DNA of 36,262 bases from JBFIHF01 sp964411125. Lineage in GTDB: Bacteria > Myxococcota_A > Bradymonadia > Bradymonadales > Bradymonadaceae. The DNA lies in NCBI GenBank assembly GCA_964411125.1, contig CAYPJU010000073.1, positions 1 to 36,262 of the forward strand. Direction: 5' to 3'. The translations under genes and the position numbers were made by a program. The notes under the pieces were generated by a model. That model was not told the DNA's origin, ran no database searches, and worked only from the letters and a program-made list of their open reading frames with translations. Below, in pieces: positions 27,708 through 34,475 of the stretch; the first letter of the stretch is position 1, and each line of letters begins with the position of its first letter.

Positions 27708-27723
27708 CGGCACTAAAGTACCG
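27708..27723. promoter_or_regulatory. candidate HipB operator 2 (upstream of the -35 box)
   Basis: CGGCACTAAAGTACCG matches operator 1 at all arm positions (CGGCA and TACCG) and is nearly a perfect palindrome. It lies just upstream of the -35 box and ends 12 bases after the dksA-like gene. Confidence 0.55.
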
Positions 27724-27734
27724 AAAAGATCCAA

Positions 27735-28124
27735 TCACTCGAGGTAGTCCGCTGCGTGTCTCCGACGCCCGCCGCGTCGGGGCGATCGCTTCTCCTGGCA
27801 CCGAACGCAGTACGGCGCCCACGGCATCAGCTCGAGGCGCTTGAGCTGAATCTCTTCGTCGCAGTCGGAGCAGTAGCCGAAGTCTTCGGGATCGTCGGCG
27901 ATGCGCCGTAGCGCAGCTTCGATTCGTTGGAGCTCGACGGCGCGGTTCTGGTTTCGGCGGGACGCGATGACCTGGTTCATCTCGGTGAGCGGAGCGGCAT
28001 CCTCGTCGACCTTGTCGGCGGGGTCGTCCTTCACCTTTTCGATCTCGACGTCACCCTCGGCGATCAGCTCGTCGCGGCGTCGGGTGAGCAGCTCGCGGAA
28101 GCTCTGCAATTCGTCGTCGGTCAT
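27735..28124 (-). CDS. DksA/TraR-family zinc-finger protein
   Basis: A 129-residue member of the family that binds the RNA polymerase secondary channel and changes transcription initiation. An N-terminal coiled coil (about 5-75) and a C4 zinc finger with Cys85, Cys88, Cys106 and Cys109 (GYCSDCDE and YCVRC) are seen. At the coiled-coil tip, DKVDEDA resembles the DxxDxA motif of DksA but with Asp where Ala is expected, so activity may differ. Ribosome-binding site AAGGAGG, 5 bases before ATG 28124. The ATG overlaps the stop of the GMC oxidoreductase gene, an odd partner for a general regulator. It is followed directly by the hip promoter region. Confidence 0.88.
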   Translation of the reverse strand: MTDDELQSFRELLTRRRDELIAEGDVEIEKVKDDPADKVDEDAAPLTEMNQVIASRRNQNRAVELQRIEAALRRIADDPEDFGYCSDCDEEIQLKRLELMPWAPYCVRCQEKRSPRRGGRRRHAADYLE

Positions 28125-29632
28125 GTGCCTCCTTCGATCCAGCCGGCGATCCGCTCGGCCATCATCAAGACGGTCATGTGAATGTTGGCGGTGGGGATGG
28201 TCGGGAGGAGGCTCGCGTCGGCGACCCGGAGCCCCTCGACGCCGCGGACGCGGCCGTGCTGGTCGCACGGTGCCTCGTCGTCGGCGCCCATCGGGACGGT
28301 GCCGCTCGGGTGGTAGCCCGAGTCGCAGGTGTAGAACACCTCCTCGACCAGCTTCTTCCGGTTTTTCAGCTTCGAGAGCTTCGGGTAGACGGGGCGCGCG
28401 AACCGCTTGATCACCGGGGTCTGCGAGATCTGGTAGCAGCGTTCCAGCGATTCGACGGCGACGCGGTGGTCGAGCTCGTTCTCGAGGAGCCGCGACTCGA
28501 CGAACGGGCGTTCGTACGGGTCACCCGAGGGAAAGTAGATGCGCCCCTGCCCGCGCGGCTTGCCCATCGAGAACATCAGCGAGACGAGCGGCATGCGCCC
28601 CCACGGCAGGGGGACGCACGAGCCCGGCTGCATCACGATGTCGTTGTCGTAGCGGTTGGTCCCCGAGCCGTAGCGGCACATCGTCTGGATGATCGGGTCG
28701 TGGCGGCTCGACGGGGACGTGAGCTTCGGCACGAGAAACATCGCCAGCCCGGGGTGATCGATGAGCCGAGCACCGACGCCGGGGCTGATGGCGATCTTCG
28801 GAGCGTCGAGGCGGCGCAGGTCGGGCTCCGGTCCGACACCGGAGCGTTGCAGGATCCCCGGTGTCGCGATTGCCCCCGCACACACCACGACCTCGTCGGC
28901 ACGCTCGCGGTAGATCGCGCCGTTGCGCTCGGCGGTGACCCCGCACGCCCGCGTCCCCTCGAAGTCGACCCAGTGCACCGTCGTGAGGTCGCGAATCTCG
29001 AGGTTCGGACGGGCACGGACCGTCGACGTCAGGAACGCCTCGGCGGCGCTTATCCGTCGACCGTCGATCTTGTTCATCGCGTGGGGCCCCACCCCTTTTG
29101 TGCCGGCCGCGTTGCCGTCGGGGCAGAACGAGTACCCGACCGACAGACACGCCTCGACGAACGCCTGCTGCCATGGCGACCACTCCTCGGGGGGATGACG
29201 ACGCACCGGCATCGGACCATCCGACCCGTGTTCTTCGTGGTCGGGGAAGTCGAGGTCGGTCTCGATCCTTCGAAACGCCGGGAGGCAGTCGGTGTAGGAC
29301 CACTCGTCCATCCCTGCCTCGGCCCACTCGTCGTAGTCGAGCGGTTGTCCGCGCAGCGCGATGCAGGTGTTCACCGCCGACGAACCGCCGACCACCTTCC
29401 CGCGCGGCAACGGAAACTCGAGCTGTCGCGAGGTCGGGGTGTGGCGAAACTTCCAGTCGTGGGCCGAGAACGAGTTCTGCGTCCCGTCCCTCAAGTCGGC
29501 GGGGATCTCCGACGGCCAGTAATCGGGCCCCGCTTCGAGCAACAGGACCTCGTGATCGGGATCCTGCGTCAGCCGGTTCGCGAGAACGCAGCCCGAAGAT
29601 CCTGCACCGATGATGATCGTCCGACGGGTCAT
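28121..29632 (-). CDS. GMC-family flavin oxidoreductase
   Basis: A 503-residue FAD enzyme of the glucose-methanol-choline family. FAD-binding GAGSSG (9-14) at the N-terminus (TIIIGAGSSGCVLANRL), the GMC signature PRGKVVGGSSAVN, the C-terminal active-site block YHPSGTVPMG with the catalytic His, and the closing NIHMTVLMMAERIA. It oxidises an alcohol group; choline-dehydrogenase-like enzymes are the closest type by motif, but the substrate is unknown. No signal peptide. The ATG at 29632 is chosen over a GTG/ATG 36 bases upstream because the FAD motif should lie near the start. Its TGA overlaps the ATG of the DksA-like gene. Confidence 0.92.
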   Translation of the reverse strand: MTRRTIIIGAGSSGCVLANRLTQDPDHEVLLLEAGPDYWPSEIPADLRDGTQNSFSAHDWKFRHTPTSRQLEFPLPRGKVVGGSSAVNTCIALRGQPLDYDEWAEAGMDEWSYTDCLPAFRRIETDLDFPDHEEHGSDGPMPVRRHPPEEWSPWQQAFVEACLSVGYSFCPDGNAAGTKGVGPHAMNKIDGRRISAAEAFLTSTVRARPNLEIRDLTTVHWVDFEGTRACGVTAERNGAIYRERADEVVVCAGAIATPGILQRSGVGPEPDLRRLDAPKIAISPGVGARLIDHPGLAMFLVPKLTSPSSRHDPIIQTMCRYGSGTNRYDNDIVMQPGSCVPLPWGRMPLVSLMFSMGKPRGQGRIYFPSGDPYERPFVESRLLENELDHRVAVESLERCYQISQTPVIKRFARPVYPKLSKLKNRKKLVEEVFYTCDSGYHPSGTVPMGADDEAPCDQHGRVRGVEGLRVADASLLPTIPTANIHMTVLMMAERIAGWIEGGT

Positions 29633-29639
29633 GACCAAG

Positions 29640-29668
29640 ACGATACACCCGCCTGTCGACACGACCAA
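29640..29668 (-). promoter_or_regulatory. candidate promoter of the GMC-dksA unit, almost leaderless
   Basis: Minus-strand TTGGTC (complement of 29663-29668) and TATCGT (complement of 29640-29645) with 17-base spacing. The start of transcription would fall at or next to the ATG at 29632, giving a leaderless or nearly leaderless mRNA. Confidence 0.35.
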
Positions 29669-29781
29669 TGCGCGGTTTTTTCACACACCTTCCACATCTG
29701 CATCACGGAGGTTCCAAACGCGCTCGCTAGTTTGTCTTTCGAGAGTGGACGAACGGAGCCCAGGGCTTCCGAGGAGTAGCG

Positions 29782-30051
29782 ATGAACGACATCTGGGAAT
29801 GCGACGAACAGGATGCACGACGATGGGAAGAGGATCCGGCGCGGGCGGCGAGGCTCGTCTATCTGCGACTGCAGATGCACTGGCACGAGCAGACGGCGGC
29901 GGGGGTGTACGAGGGCATTCCGCACTTCGAGAGCGCGCGTGGTCCTCGGCCCCCGGCCACGCCGAAGCGCAGAGTTCGCCCCGACGAGTCGGGTGGGACG
30001 CACGAAGTCCCCGAGGACGTTCGCGCGTCGTTCCGGAAACTGATCGCCTGA
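29782..30051 (+). CDS. small acidic-to-basic protein, unknown
   Basis: An 89-residue protein with a good ribosome-binding site (GAGGAG, then ATG 29782). N-terminal part MNDIWECDEQDARRWEEDP is acidic; the middle YLRLQMHWHEQTAAGVYEG is helical; the C-terminus is Pro/Arg-rich and ends SFRKLIA. No family recognised, no signal peptide. It ends one base before the stop of the opposing gene (30053). Coding is supported by the start context, length and regular codon use. Confidence 0.65.
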   Translation: MNDIWECDEQDARRWEEDPARAARLVYLRLQMHWHEQTAAGVYEGIPHFESARGPRPPATPKRRVRPDESGGTHEVPEDVRASFRKLIA

Positions 30052-30052
30052 G

Positions 30053-30472
30053 CTATTCGCCGAAGAGGGCCGCTTCCGGGATCGGTAGGTCGAGAGACTT
30101 CGACCGCCGCACGCTCGACGCGACGCGAAACACGCGACCCGACGGCACGTCCCAGTAAGTCTGCTGACGAGGCGCCAGCACGACTCTCGAATCTTCCATC
30201 CCCTCGAAATCGGCGTCGATCGTCACGAATTTCTCGTCGACCTGCGCGACCAGACAGACCCGGTCGAACTCGAAGTCGAGCAGCTCGCGCCACCCTTCTG
30301 CCCCGATCGCGAAAACCCAGGCCCCGTCGGAGCGCTGCTCTTCGAGCCGCAGCGGGAGCGACACGACGTCGCCCGACTCGAGATCGCGCGCCACCATCAT
30401 CGTCGTCCCGACGCCTCCCAGATGGTGGGCGCCGATCAGCGGTCCGGTGCTCTTTTGGAGGTGATTCGCCAT
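30053..30472 (-). CDS. hypothetical protein, 139 residues
   Basis: A 139-residue soluble protein of no family I recognise. It looks like a compact beta-rich domain: VVSLPLRLEEQRSDGAWVFAI, VCLVAQVDEKFVTIDADFEG and VPSGRVFRVASSVRRS are alternating strands. The start at 30472 has GGAGG upstream (GGAGGTGATTCGCC on the complementary reading is TTTGGAGGTG in the plus strand, so the evidence for a ribosome-binding site is weak), and MANHLQKSTGP is a natural opening. It is flanked by the repeat-bearing gene-free region upstream and meets the 89-residue gene tail to tail. Confidence 0.65.
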   Translation of the reverse strand: MANHLQKSTGPLIGAHHLGGVGTTMMVARDLESGDVVSLPLRLEEQRSDGAWVFAIGAEGWRELLDFEFDRVCLVAQVDEKFVTIDADFEGMEDSRVVLAPRQQTYWDVPSGRVFRVASSVRRSKSLDLPIPEAALFGE

Positions 30473-30592
30473 GCCCCACTGTAGCGCGGGGCCGCGACAA
30501 AAAGCAACGCAACCGCGGGCTAGTGCAGGAGATGCGCGATAAGCGCGCAAGATGAAAGACTAAGGATTCTCGCCGAAGAACCCTGGTCGACG

Positions 30593-30695
30593 AGCGCATC
30601 GTCGAGTGAGAGCGACCGAAGGGAGCGGTTCCCCGCCGCAAGATGCTCGTGCATCCTCCGGCGCAGCAGAACCCGCTCGCGACACCGAATTCTAA
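30593..30695. repeat. 103-bp direct repeat, copy 1
   Basis: Identical base for base to 30775-30877. Begins AGCGCATCGTCGAG and ends CGACACCGAATTCTAA. It holds a small inverted repeat GATGC-TCGT-GCATC. Its last bases form one arm of the hairpin at 30676-30712. Confidence 0.95.
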
Positions 30696-30712
30696 GAATT
30701 CGGTGTCACGAG
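30676..30712. repeat. perfect 12-bp hairpin with EcoRI-like core at the end of repeat copy 1
   Basis: GACACCGAATTC and GAATTCGGTGTC are exact complements around TAA; four more pairs (CTCG/CGAG) extend it after one mismatch. It straddles the right end of repeat copy 1; copy 2 has only the left arm. Confidence 0.9.
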
Positions 30713-30774
30713 AGGTTTCGTAGCGAGCCGGAGCAGGCGCCGGCAGATTGCGGTTGGGACGAACGAGGCGATGC

Positions 30775-30877
30775 AGCGCATCGTCGAGTGAGAGCGACCG
30801 AAGGGAGCGGTTCCCCGCCGCAAGATGCTCGTGCATCCTCCGGCGCAGCAGAACCCGCTCGCGACACCGAATTCTAA
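30775..30877. repeat. 103-bp direct repeat, copy 2, overlapping the ribA stop
   Basis: Identical to copy 1. Its last four bases lie in the 3' end of ribA on the opposite strand: the TAG stop (complement of 30874-30876) is inside the repeat, so the repeat reaches exactly to the end of the ribA coding sequence. Confidence 0.95.
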
Positions 30878-31518
30878 AGGAGGTGACCCGACTTCCGCTT
30901 TTTCGTCTCGAGGTAGTGGACGTTGTGCGGATTGGGGAGCACGCGGATGGGGAGCCGCTCGTCGATGTCAATGCCTGCGTGTGCGAGGCCGCGGACCTTC
31001 GAGGGGTTGTTCGTGATGAGCTGGATCGACTTCGGCCCCAGGACCTTCAGCATCTCGGCGGCGACCTCGTAGTCACGCATGTCGTCGTCGAACCCGAGGT
31101 GGAGGTTCGCCTCGACCGTGTCGAACCCGCGGTCTTGCAGACTGTACGCCTTCACCTTGTTGGCGAGCCCGATCCCCCGGCCCTCCTGGCGCATGTAGAG
31201 GATGATCCCGACCCCTTCCGCCTCGATCTCGCCGAGCGCGCGCTCGAGCTGCTCGCCGCAGTCGCACTTCAGGCTACCGAAGACGTCGCCCGTCAGACAC
31301 TCGGAGTGGATCCGGGTCGGCACCGACTCGACCCCGGCGACGTCCCCCTTGACGATCGCGACGTGATCTTTGCCGTCTCGGTTGTTTTTGAACGCGACGA
31401 TCTGGAACTGCCCGAACTTGGTCGGCAAGTTCGCGGTAGCGAAATGTTCCACCTCGAGACTGGTGGTCGTCAGGGCGGTCGTTTCGTCGGTCAGATTGTC
31501 GATGAGCGGGCTAGACAT
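30874..31518 (-). CDS. ribA: GTP cyclohydrolase II
   Basis: A 214-residue enzyme that opens GTP to 2,5-diamino-6-ribosylamino-pyrimidinone phosphate, formate and pyrophosphate, the first step of riboflavin synthesis. Zinc ligands Cys74, Cys85 and Cys87 (SECLTGDVFGSLKCDCGEQ) and the catalytic YMRQEGRGIGLANK block (108-121) are intact. Full length for a stand-alone RibA; there is no RibB domain. Start ATG 31518 with GGAG six bases upstream. No FMN riboswitch is visible upstream. The stop codon is provided by the 103-bp repeat. Confidence 0.95.
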   Translation of the reverse strand: MSSPLIDNLTDETTALTTTSLEVEHFATANLPTKFGQFQIVAFKNNRDGKDHVAIVKGDVAGVESVPTRIHSECLTGDVFGSLKCDCGEQLERALGEIEAEGVGIILYMRQEGRGIGLANKVKAYSLQDRGFDTVEANLHLGFDDDMRDYEVAAEMLKVLGPKSIQLITNNPSKVRGLAHAGIDIDERLPIRVLPNPHNVHYLETKKRKSGHLL

Positions 31519-31705
31519 CACATTCTCCGCAGTTCGAACAACGGCGCTAGAAGTAGCACAACCGTGAGATGCGCACAAAGCGGGTCGGATTCGCGCCGAG
31601 TCCCCGACGGATCCCTCCCCGCCTCGTCCAGCGAGAGGCCCGAGACTTTGACATGGGGCGCACTCTGAGCGACCCTCGTCGCATCGAATCCAACGGGAGT
31701 GTGTC

Positions 31706-32896
31706 ATGCGACGAACGATCATTTTCCTCATCGGGCTGAGCCTCGCGGCGTGCGGCGGAGAGCGAACCGAGAAGAACAACGGCGACGGTAACAACGGCTT
31801 CGATCTCGGCGAGAAGGCGCCCGACGCGGGGGATGCAGGCAACGACGGGGGCGGTTCGAACAACGGCACACCCAACAACGGCGCGTCCAACAACGGCGTG
31901 CCCAACAACGGCGCTCCAGACATGGGGGTGCCGATCGACGGGGGCGGCGCACCCGACATGGCTCCACCTACCGACGGGGGTGGCGCCCCGGACATGGCGC
32001 CGCCCACCGACGCGGGCGGCGCTCCGGACATGGCTCCGCCTACCGACGCGGGGATGCCTGACCCCGACATGACCAACCCGATGTGCGCCGACGACCCGGT
32101 CTGCAACGGATACACGTGCGACGCGAACGACATGTGCCGCACTACCTGCACCGACGACACCCACTGCGTCGACGGGTACCTATGTGACGGCTCGGGAGCG
32201 TGCGTCGCGGAGACCGCCTGCCAGGATCCCTCCCCCTGCAACGGGTATTCGTGCGACGTCGGCGAGGGGATGTGCCGCGTCGAATGCGGATTCGGCGCTC
32301 CGTGCGCCAACGGCTACGCCTGCCTCGACGATGCCTGCGTCCCCGAAGTCGCGTGCACCGACGCGACGAGTTGCGGCGGCTATTCCTGCGACACCCAGGT
32401 CGGCGTATGCCGCACTCGCTGCGGATTCAACCAGCCGTGCGCCAACGGATACCAATGCAGCAACAACGTCTGCGTGGCGGAGGTCGCCTGTCAGTCCGAC
32501 GCCGACTGCGGCGGCTACGTCTGCGACAATCAGGTCGGCGTCTGTGAGGCGGATTGCGGAGGCTTCAACGGGACGTGTGCGGCCGGATACTCGTGTCAGA
32601 ACGACGTCTGCATCCAGGACGTCGCGTGCCAGGCCGACGCGGACTGCAACGGCTACGAGTGCGACACCCAGGCCGGCGTCTGCCAGACGTCCTGCCAGCT
32701 CGTGAGCAACGACGGATGCGCGGCCGACCATCAATGTGACTTCGGCGACGCCTGCGTCCCCGTCACCACCTGCCAGTCCGACGCCGATTGCAACGGGTAC
32801 GATTGCAACCAGGGCGAGTGCCGCATCCGCTGCTTCCGCCCCTCGCACTGTGCCCAGGGATACAGTTGCAATCTGCAGGGACAGTGCGAGCCCTGA
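31706..32896 (+). CDS. Cys-rich tandem-repeat lipoprotein with NNG/DMAPPTD linker
   Basis: A 396-residue predicted lipoprotein. Ribosome-binding site GGGAG, ATG 31706, lipobox LAAC (Cys16). The linker runs to about residue 125 and has two repeat types: NNG units (NNGTPNNGASNNGVPNNG) and a 14-residue unit with PDMAPPTD repeated three times. The mature part has about six Cys-rich repeats of about 42 residues with the pattern C..D.DCNGY.CD...GVC...C......CA.GY.C....CV, each with six or more cysteines, likely disulphide-bonded EGF-like or Dickkopf-like modules. It should be a surface-exposed stalk or adhesin; partner unknown. Convergent with the DUF697-type gene. Confidence 0.9.
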   Translation: MRRTIIFLIGLSLAACGGERTEKNNGDGNNGFDLGEKAPDAGDAGNDGGGSNNGTPNNGASNNGVPNNGAPDMGVPIDGGGAPDMAPPTDGGGAPDMAPPTDAGGAPDMAPPTDAGMPDPDMTNPMCADDPVCNGYTCDANDMCRTTCTDDTHCVDGYLCDGSGACVAETACQDPSPCNGYSCDVGEGMCRVECGFGAPCANGYACLDDACVPEVACTDATSCGGYSCDTQVGVCRTRCGFNQPCANGYQCSNNVCVAEVACQSDADCGGYVCDNQVGVCEADCGGFNGTCAAGYSCQNDVCIQDVACQADADCNGYECDTQAGVCQTSCQLVSNDGCAADHQCDFGDACVPVTTCQSDADCNGYDCNQGECRIRCFRPSHCAQGYSCNLQGQCEP

Positions 32897-32960
32897 GGGG
32901 GCGTCGTGCTGGCGCAGTGGGCCCACGCAGCTCAGCCGGCGAGAACTGCGACGCGGGGCT

Positions 32961-34010
32961 TCAGCGGAGGTAGTGCCGGATGGCCGCGCGTCCGAGCGTC
33001 TGCGTCGCACCGGCGGCGACGGCAGCGGAGACGACGGGACCCGCCACCGGGATCAAGCGCGCAAACAGCCGCACGACCTCCCGCAGGGCGAGACCGGCGC
33101 CGACGCTGACCCCGCTGGCGACCAGGAATTCGCGAAGGGTACTCACGTTGACCGTCCGACCGCCGAGGTACGCGATGCCACCGAGCATCGATACCTGAAC
33201 GGTGGTCAGGGGCACGATGTCGGCGACCGGGATCGGAACCGAGGCGATCGCCGCAGAGACCGATGTCGCCACGGCGAGGAGATCTTCGGCGATCTCGACC
33301 TTGCTCTTGTGGTCGTCGGTCATCCGCGCCAGCGCGAGCCGCGTCTGGATCGGTGATACCTCCACCAGCTTGCGCGCGAGTTGCTGACGGTTGGCGGCCG
33401 GCACCACGTCGACGAAGTCCCGCGAAAAGCCCCGCTCCGCGAATGCGTCGCGGAGCGCCTGGCGCGTCTTGAAATCCCCCGCGGTCGTGACTCTCGTGCC
33501 GTCGGGCCGGAAGATCGCGACCAGCGCAGGCGGATAGGTGCTCCAGGTCTCGTCGGCCCGATCGAGCGCTTCGATGAGCCCGTCCGCGATCGCCTGGACG
33601 TCGGTGTCGTTCGAGCACGCCACGGCGAGGACGACGTCGGGCTGCTCGTAGTCGAGCGCTCGCAGCCAGTTCTCCCCCTCATCCGCGCGCAAATCGGCCA
33701 GCCTCACGTCACCGACGTCGGTTCGGTGGTCGTACCAACGGCCGTGGCCCAACGCCTCGCGAACCTCGAGGTAGTCGGTCGACGCGCCCACGACCTCCAG
33801 AATCTGCTGAAGCGACAGGTCACGACGTCCGATGACGGCGAGGCGAGGCGAGCGCTGATCGAACACCAACTGTTTGAGCTCTTCCAGGTCGCGAGACAGC
33901 GTCGCCCGGCTCTGCTCGGACAGCACCCCGAGCTCGCCCGCCAGCCGCCCCGCGATCGACTCACGGACGGTCGCTTCGAAGTCACTCTTGATGTCGGTCC
34001 AGCTCTGCAT
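32961..34010 (-). CDS. DUF697 (YcjF-like) membrane protein with degenerate GTPase-like domain
   Basis: A 349-residue protein. The C-terminal part (about 245-345) resembles DUF697, with two or three hydrophobic segments (SAAIASVPIPVADIVPLTT, LIPVAGPVVSAAVAAGA). The N-terminal part (about 50-175) follows the pattern of a GTPase domain: strand RLAVIGRRDLSLQQIL (56-71) at the P-loop place, DVVLAVACSND (125-135), and PALVAIFRPD (161-170) at the NKxD place. The GxxxxGK(S/T) and NKxD residues are missing, so GTP binding is unlikely: a pseudo-GTPase by inference. DUF697 partners are usually active Ras-like GTPases at membranes. A start at 34010 (MQSWTDIKSD) is natural. Divergent from the EF-hand gene. 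Confidence 0.8.
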   Translation of the reverse strand: MQSWTDIKSDFEATVRESIAGRLAGELGVLSEQSRATLSRDLEELKQLVFDQRSPRLAVIGRRDLSLQQILEVVGASTDYLEVREALGHGRWYDHRTDVGDVRLADLRADEGENWLRALDYEQPDVVLAVACSNDTDVQAIADGLIEALDRADETWSTYPPALVAIFRPDGTRVTTAGDFKTRQALRDAFAERGFSRDFVDVVPAANRQQLARKLVEVSPIQTRLALARMTDDHKSKVEIAEDLLAVATSVSAAIASVPIPVADIVPLTTVQVSMLGGIAYLGGRTVNVSTLREFLVASGVSVGAGLALREVVRLFARLIPVAGPVVSAAVAAGATQTLGRAAIRHYLR

Positions 34011-34157
34011 CGAGCGGAATGATGCACCGTCGGGCGACTGGCGGCAAGAAGTGCCGGTGAAGCGGCCGCGCCGACCGACTCTCTCACCGAAGAACCCCGA
34101 TAGCGCGCCACGCAGCCAGAGGTTATGATCTCTCCATCGCCAACATAGGGAGTCCTC

Positions 34158-34382
34158 ATGACCACGTGGGAAGATCTGAACCGTCTCAAAGGCGTGTTCG
34201 ACAAGTTCGACAAGGACCAGAACGGCGCGATCGATCGCGAGGAGTTCACCGAATTCCTCTCGGCGATCGGCAAGCCCATGGGCGCCGAGCAGATCGCTCG
34301 AGGGTTCGCCGAGATCGACGTCGACGGAAGCGGCGTGATCGAGTTCGACGAGTTCGTCGACTGGTACGAGAGCCGGAAGTAG
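34158..34382 (+). CDS. calmodulin-like two-EF-hand protein
   Basis: A 74-residue protein made of two EF-hands. Loop 1 is residues 18-29 (DKDQNGAIDREE) and loop 2 residues 54-65 (DVDGSGVIEFDE); both have the acidic residues at positions 1, 3, 9 (Glu at 9 in loop 2) and 12 and the Gly at 6, so both should bind calcium. No signal peptide, so a cytoplasmic calcium sensor or buffer. Ribosome-binding site GGGAG before ATG 34158; a TATGAT -10-like box is at 34124-34129. It shares the upstream region with the divergent DUF697 gene. Confidence 0.92.
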   Translation: MTTWEDLNRLKGVFDKFDKDQNGAIDREEFTEFLSAIGKPMGAEQIARGFAEIDVDGSGVIEFDEFVDWYESRK

Positions 34383-34475
34383 CGGACCCCCGCGCCTTGC
34401 TTTTTTGTGCGCGCATGTGCGAGACGGTACGCTCATTCCACACGACAACGCCGAAGATCGAGAGAATTCAACGTC

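Larger units (their letters stand above)
30473..30873. other. 401-bp gene-free region with direct repeats
   Basis: Between two minus-strand genes. It contains a small hairpin TGCGCG-ATAAG-CGCGCA (30533-30549), both copies of a 103-bp direct repeat with a 79-bp spacer, and one long perfect hairpin. The frames open across the repeat give peptides that look non-coding (Arg/Ser-rich). Confidence 0.8.

Noticed and set aside
31519..31705. FMN riboswitch upstream of ribA
   Set aside because: The conserved riboswitch blocks (such as the AGGGTGAAATTCCC-type segments) are not present.
32917..32926. Palindrome GTGGGCCCAC between convergent genes as a two-way terminator
   Set aside because: No loop and no T-runs; such 10-mers are expected by chance at this GC content.
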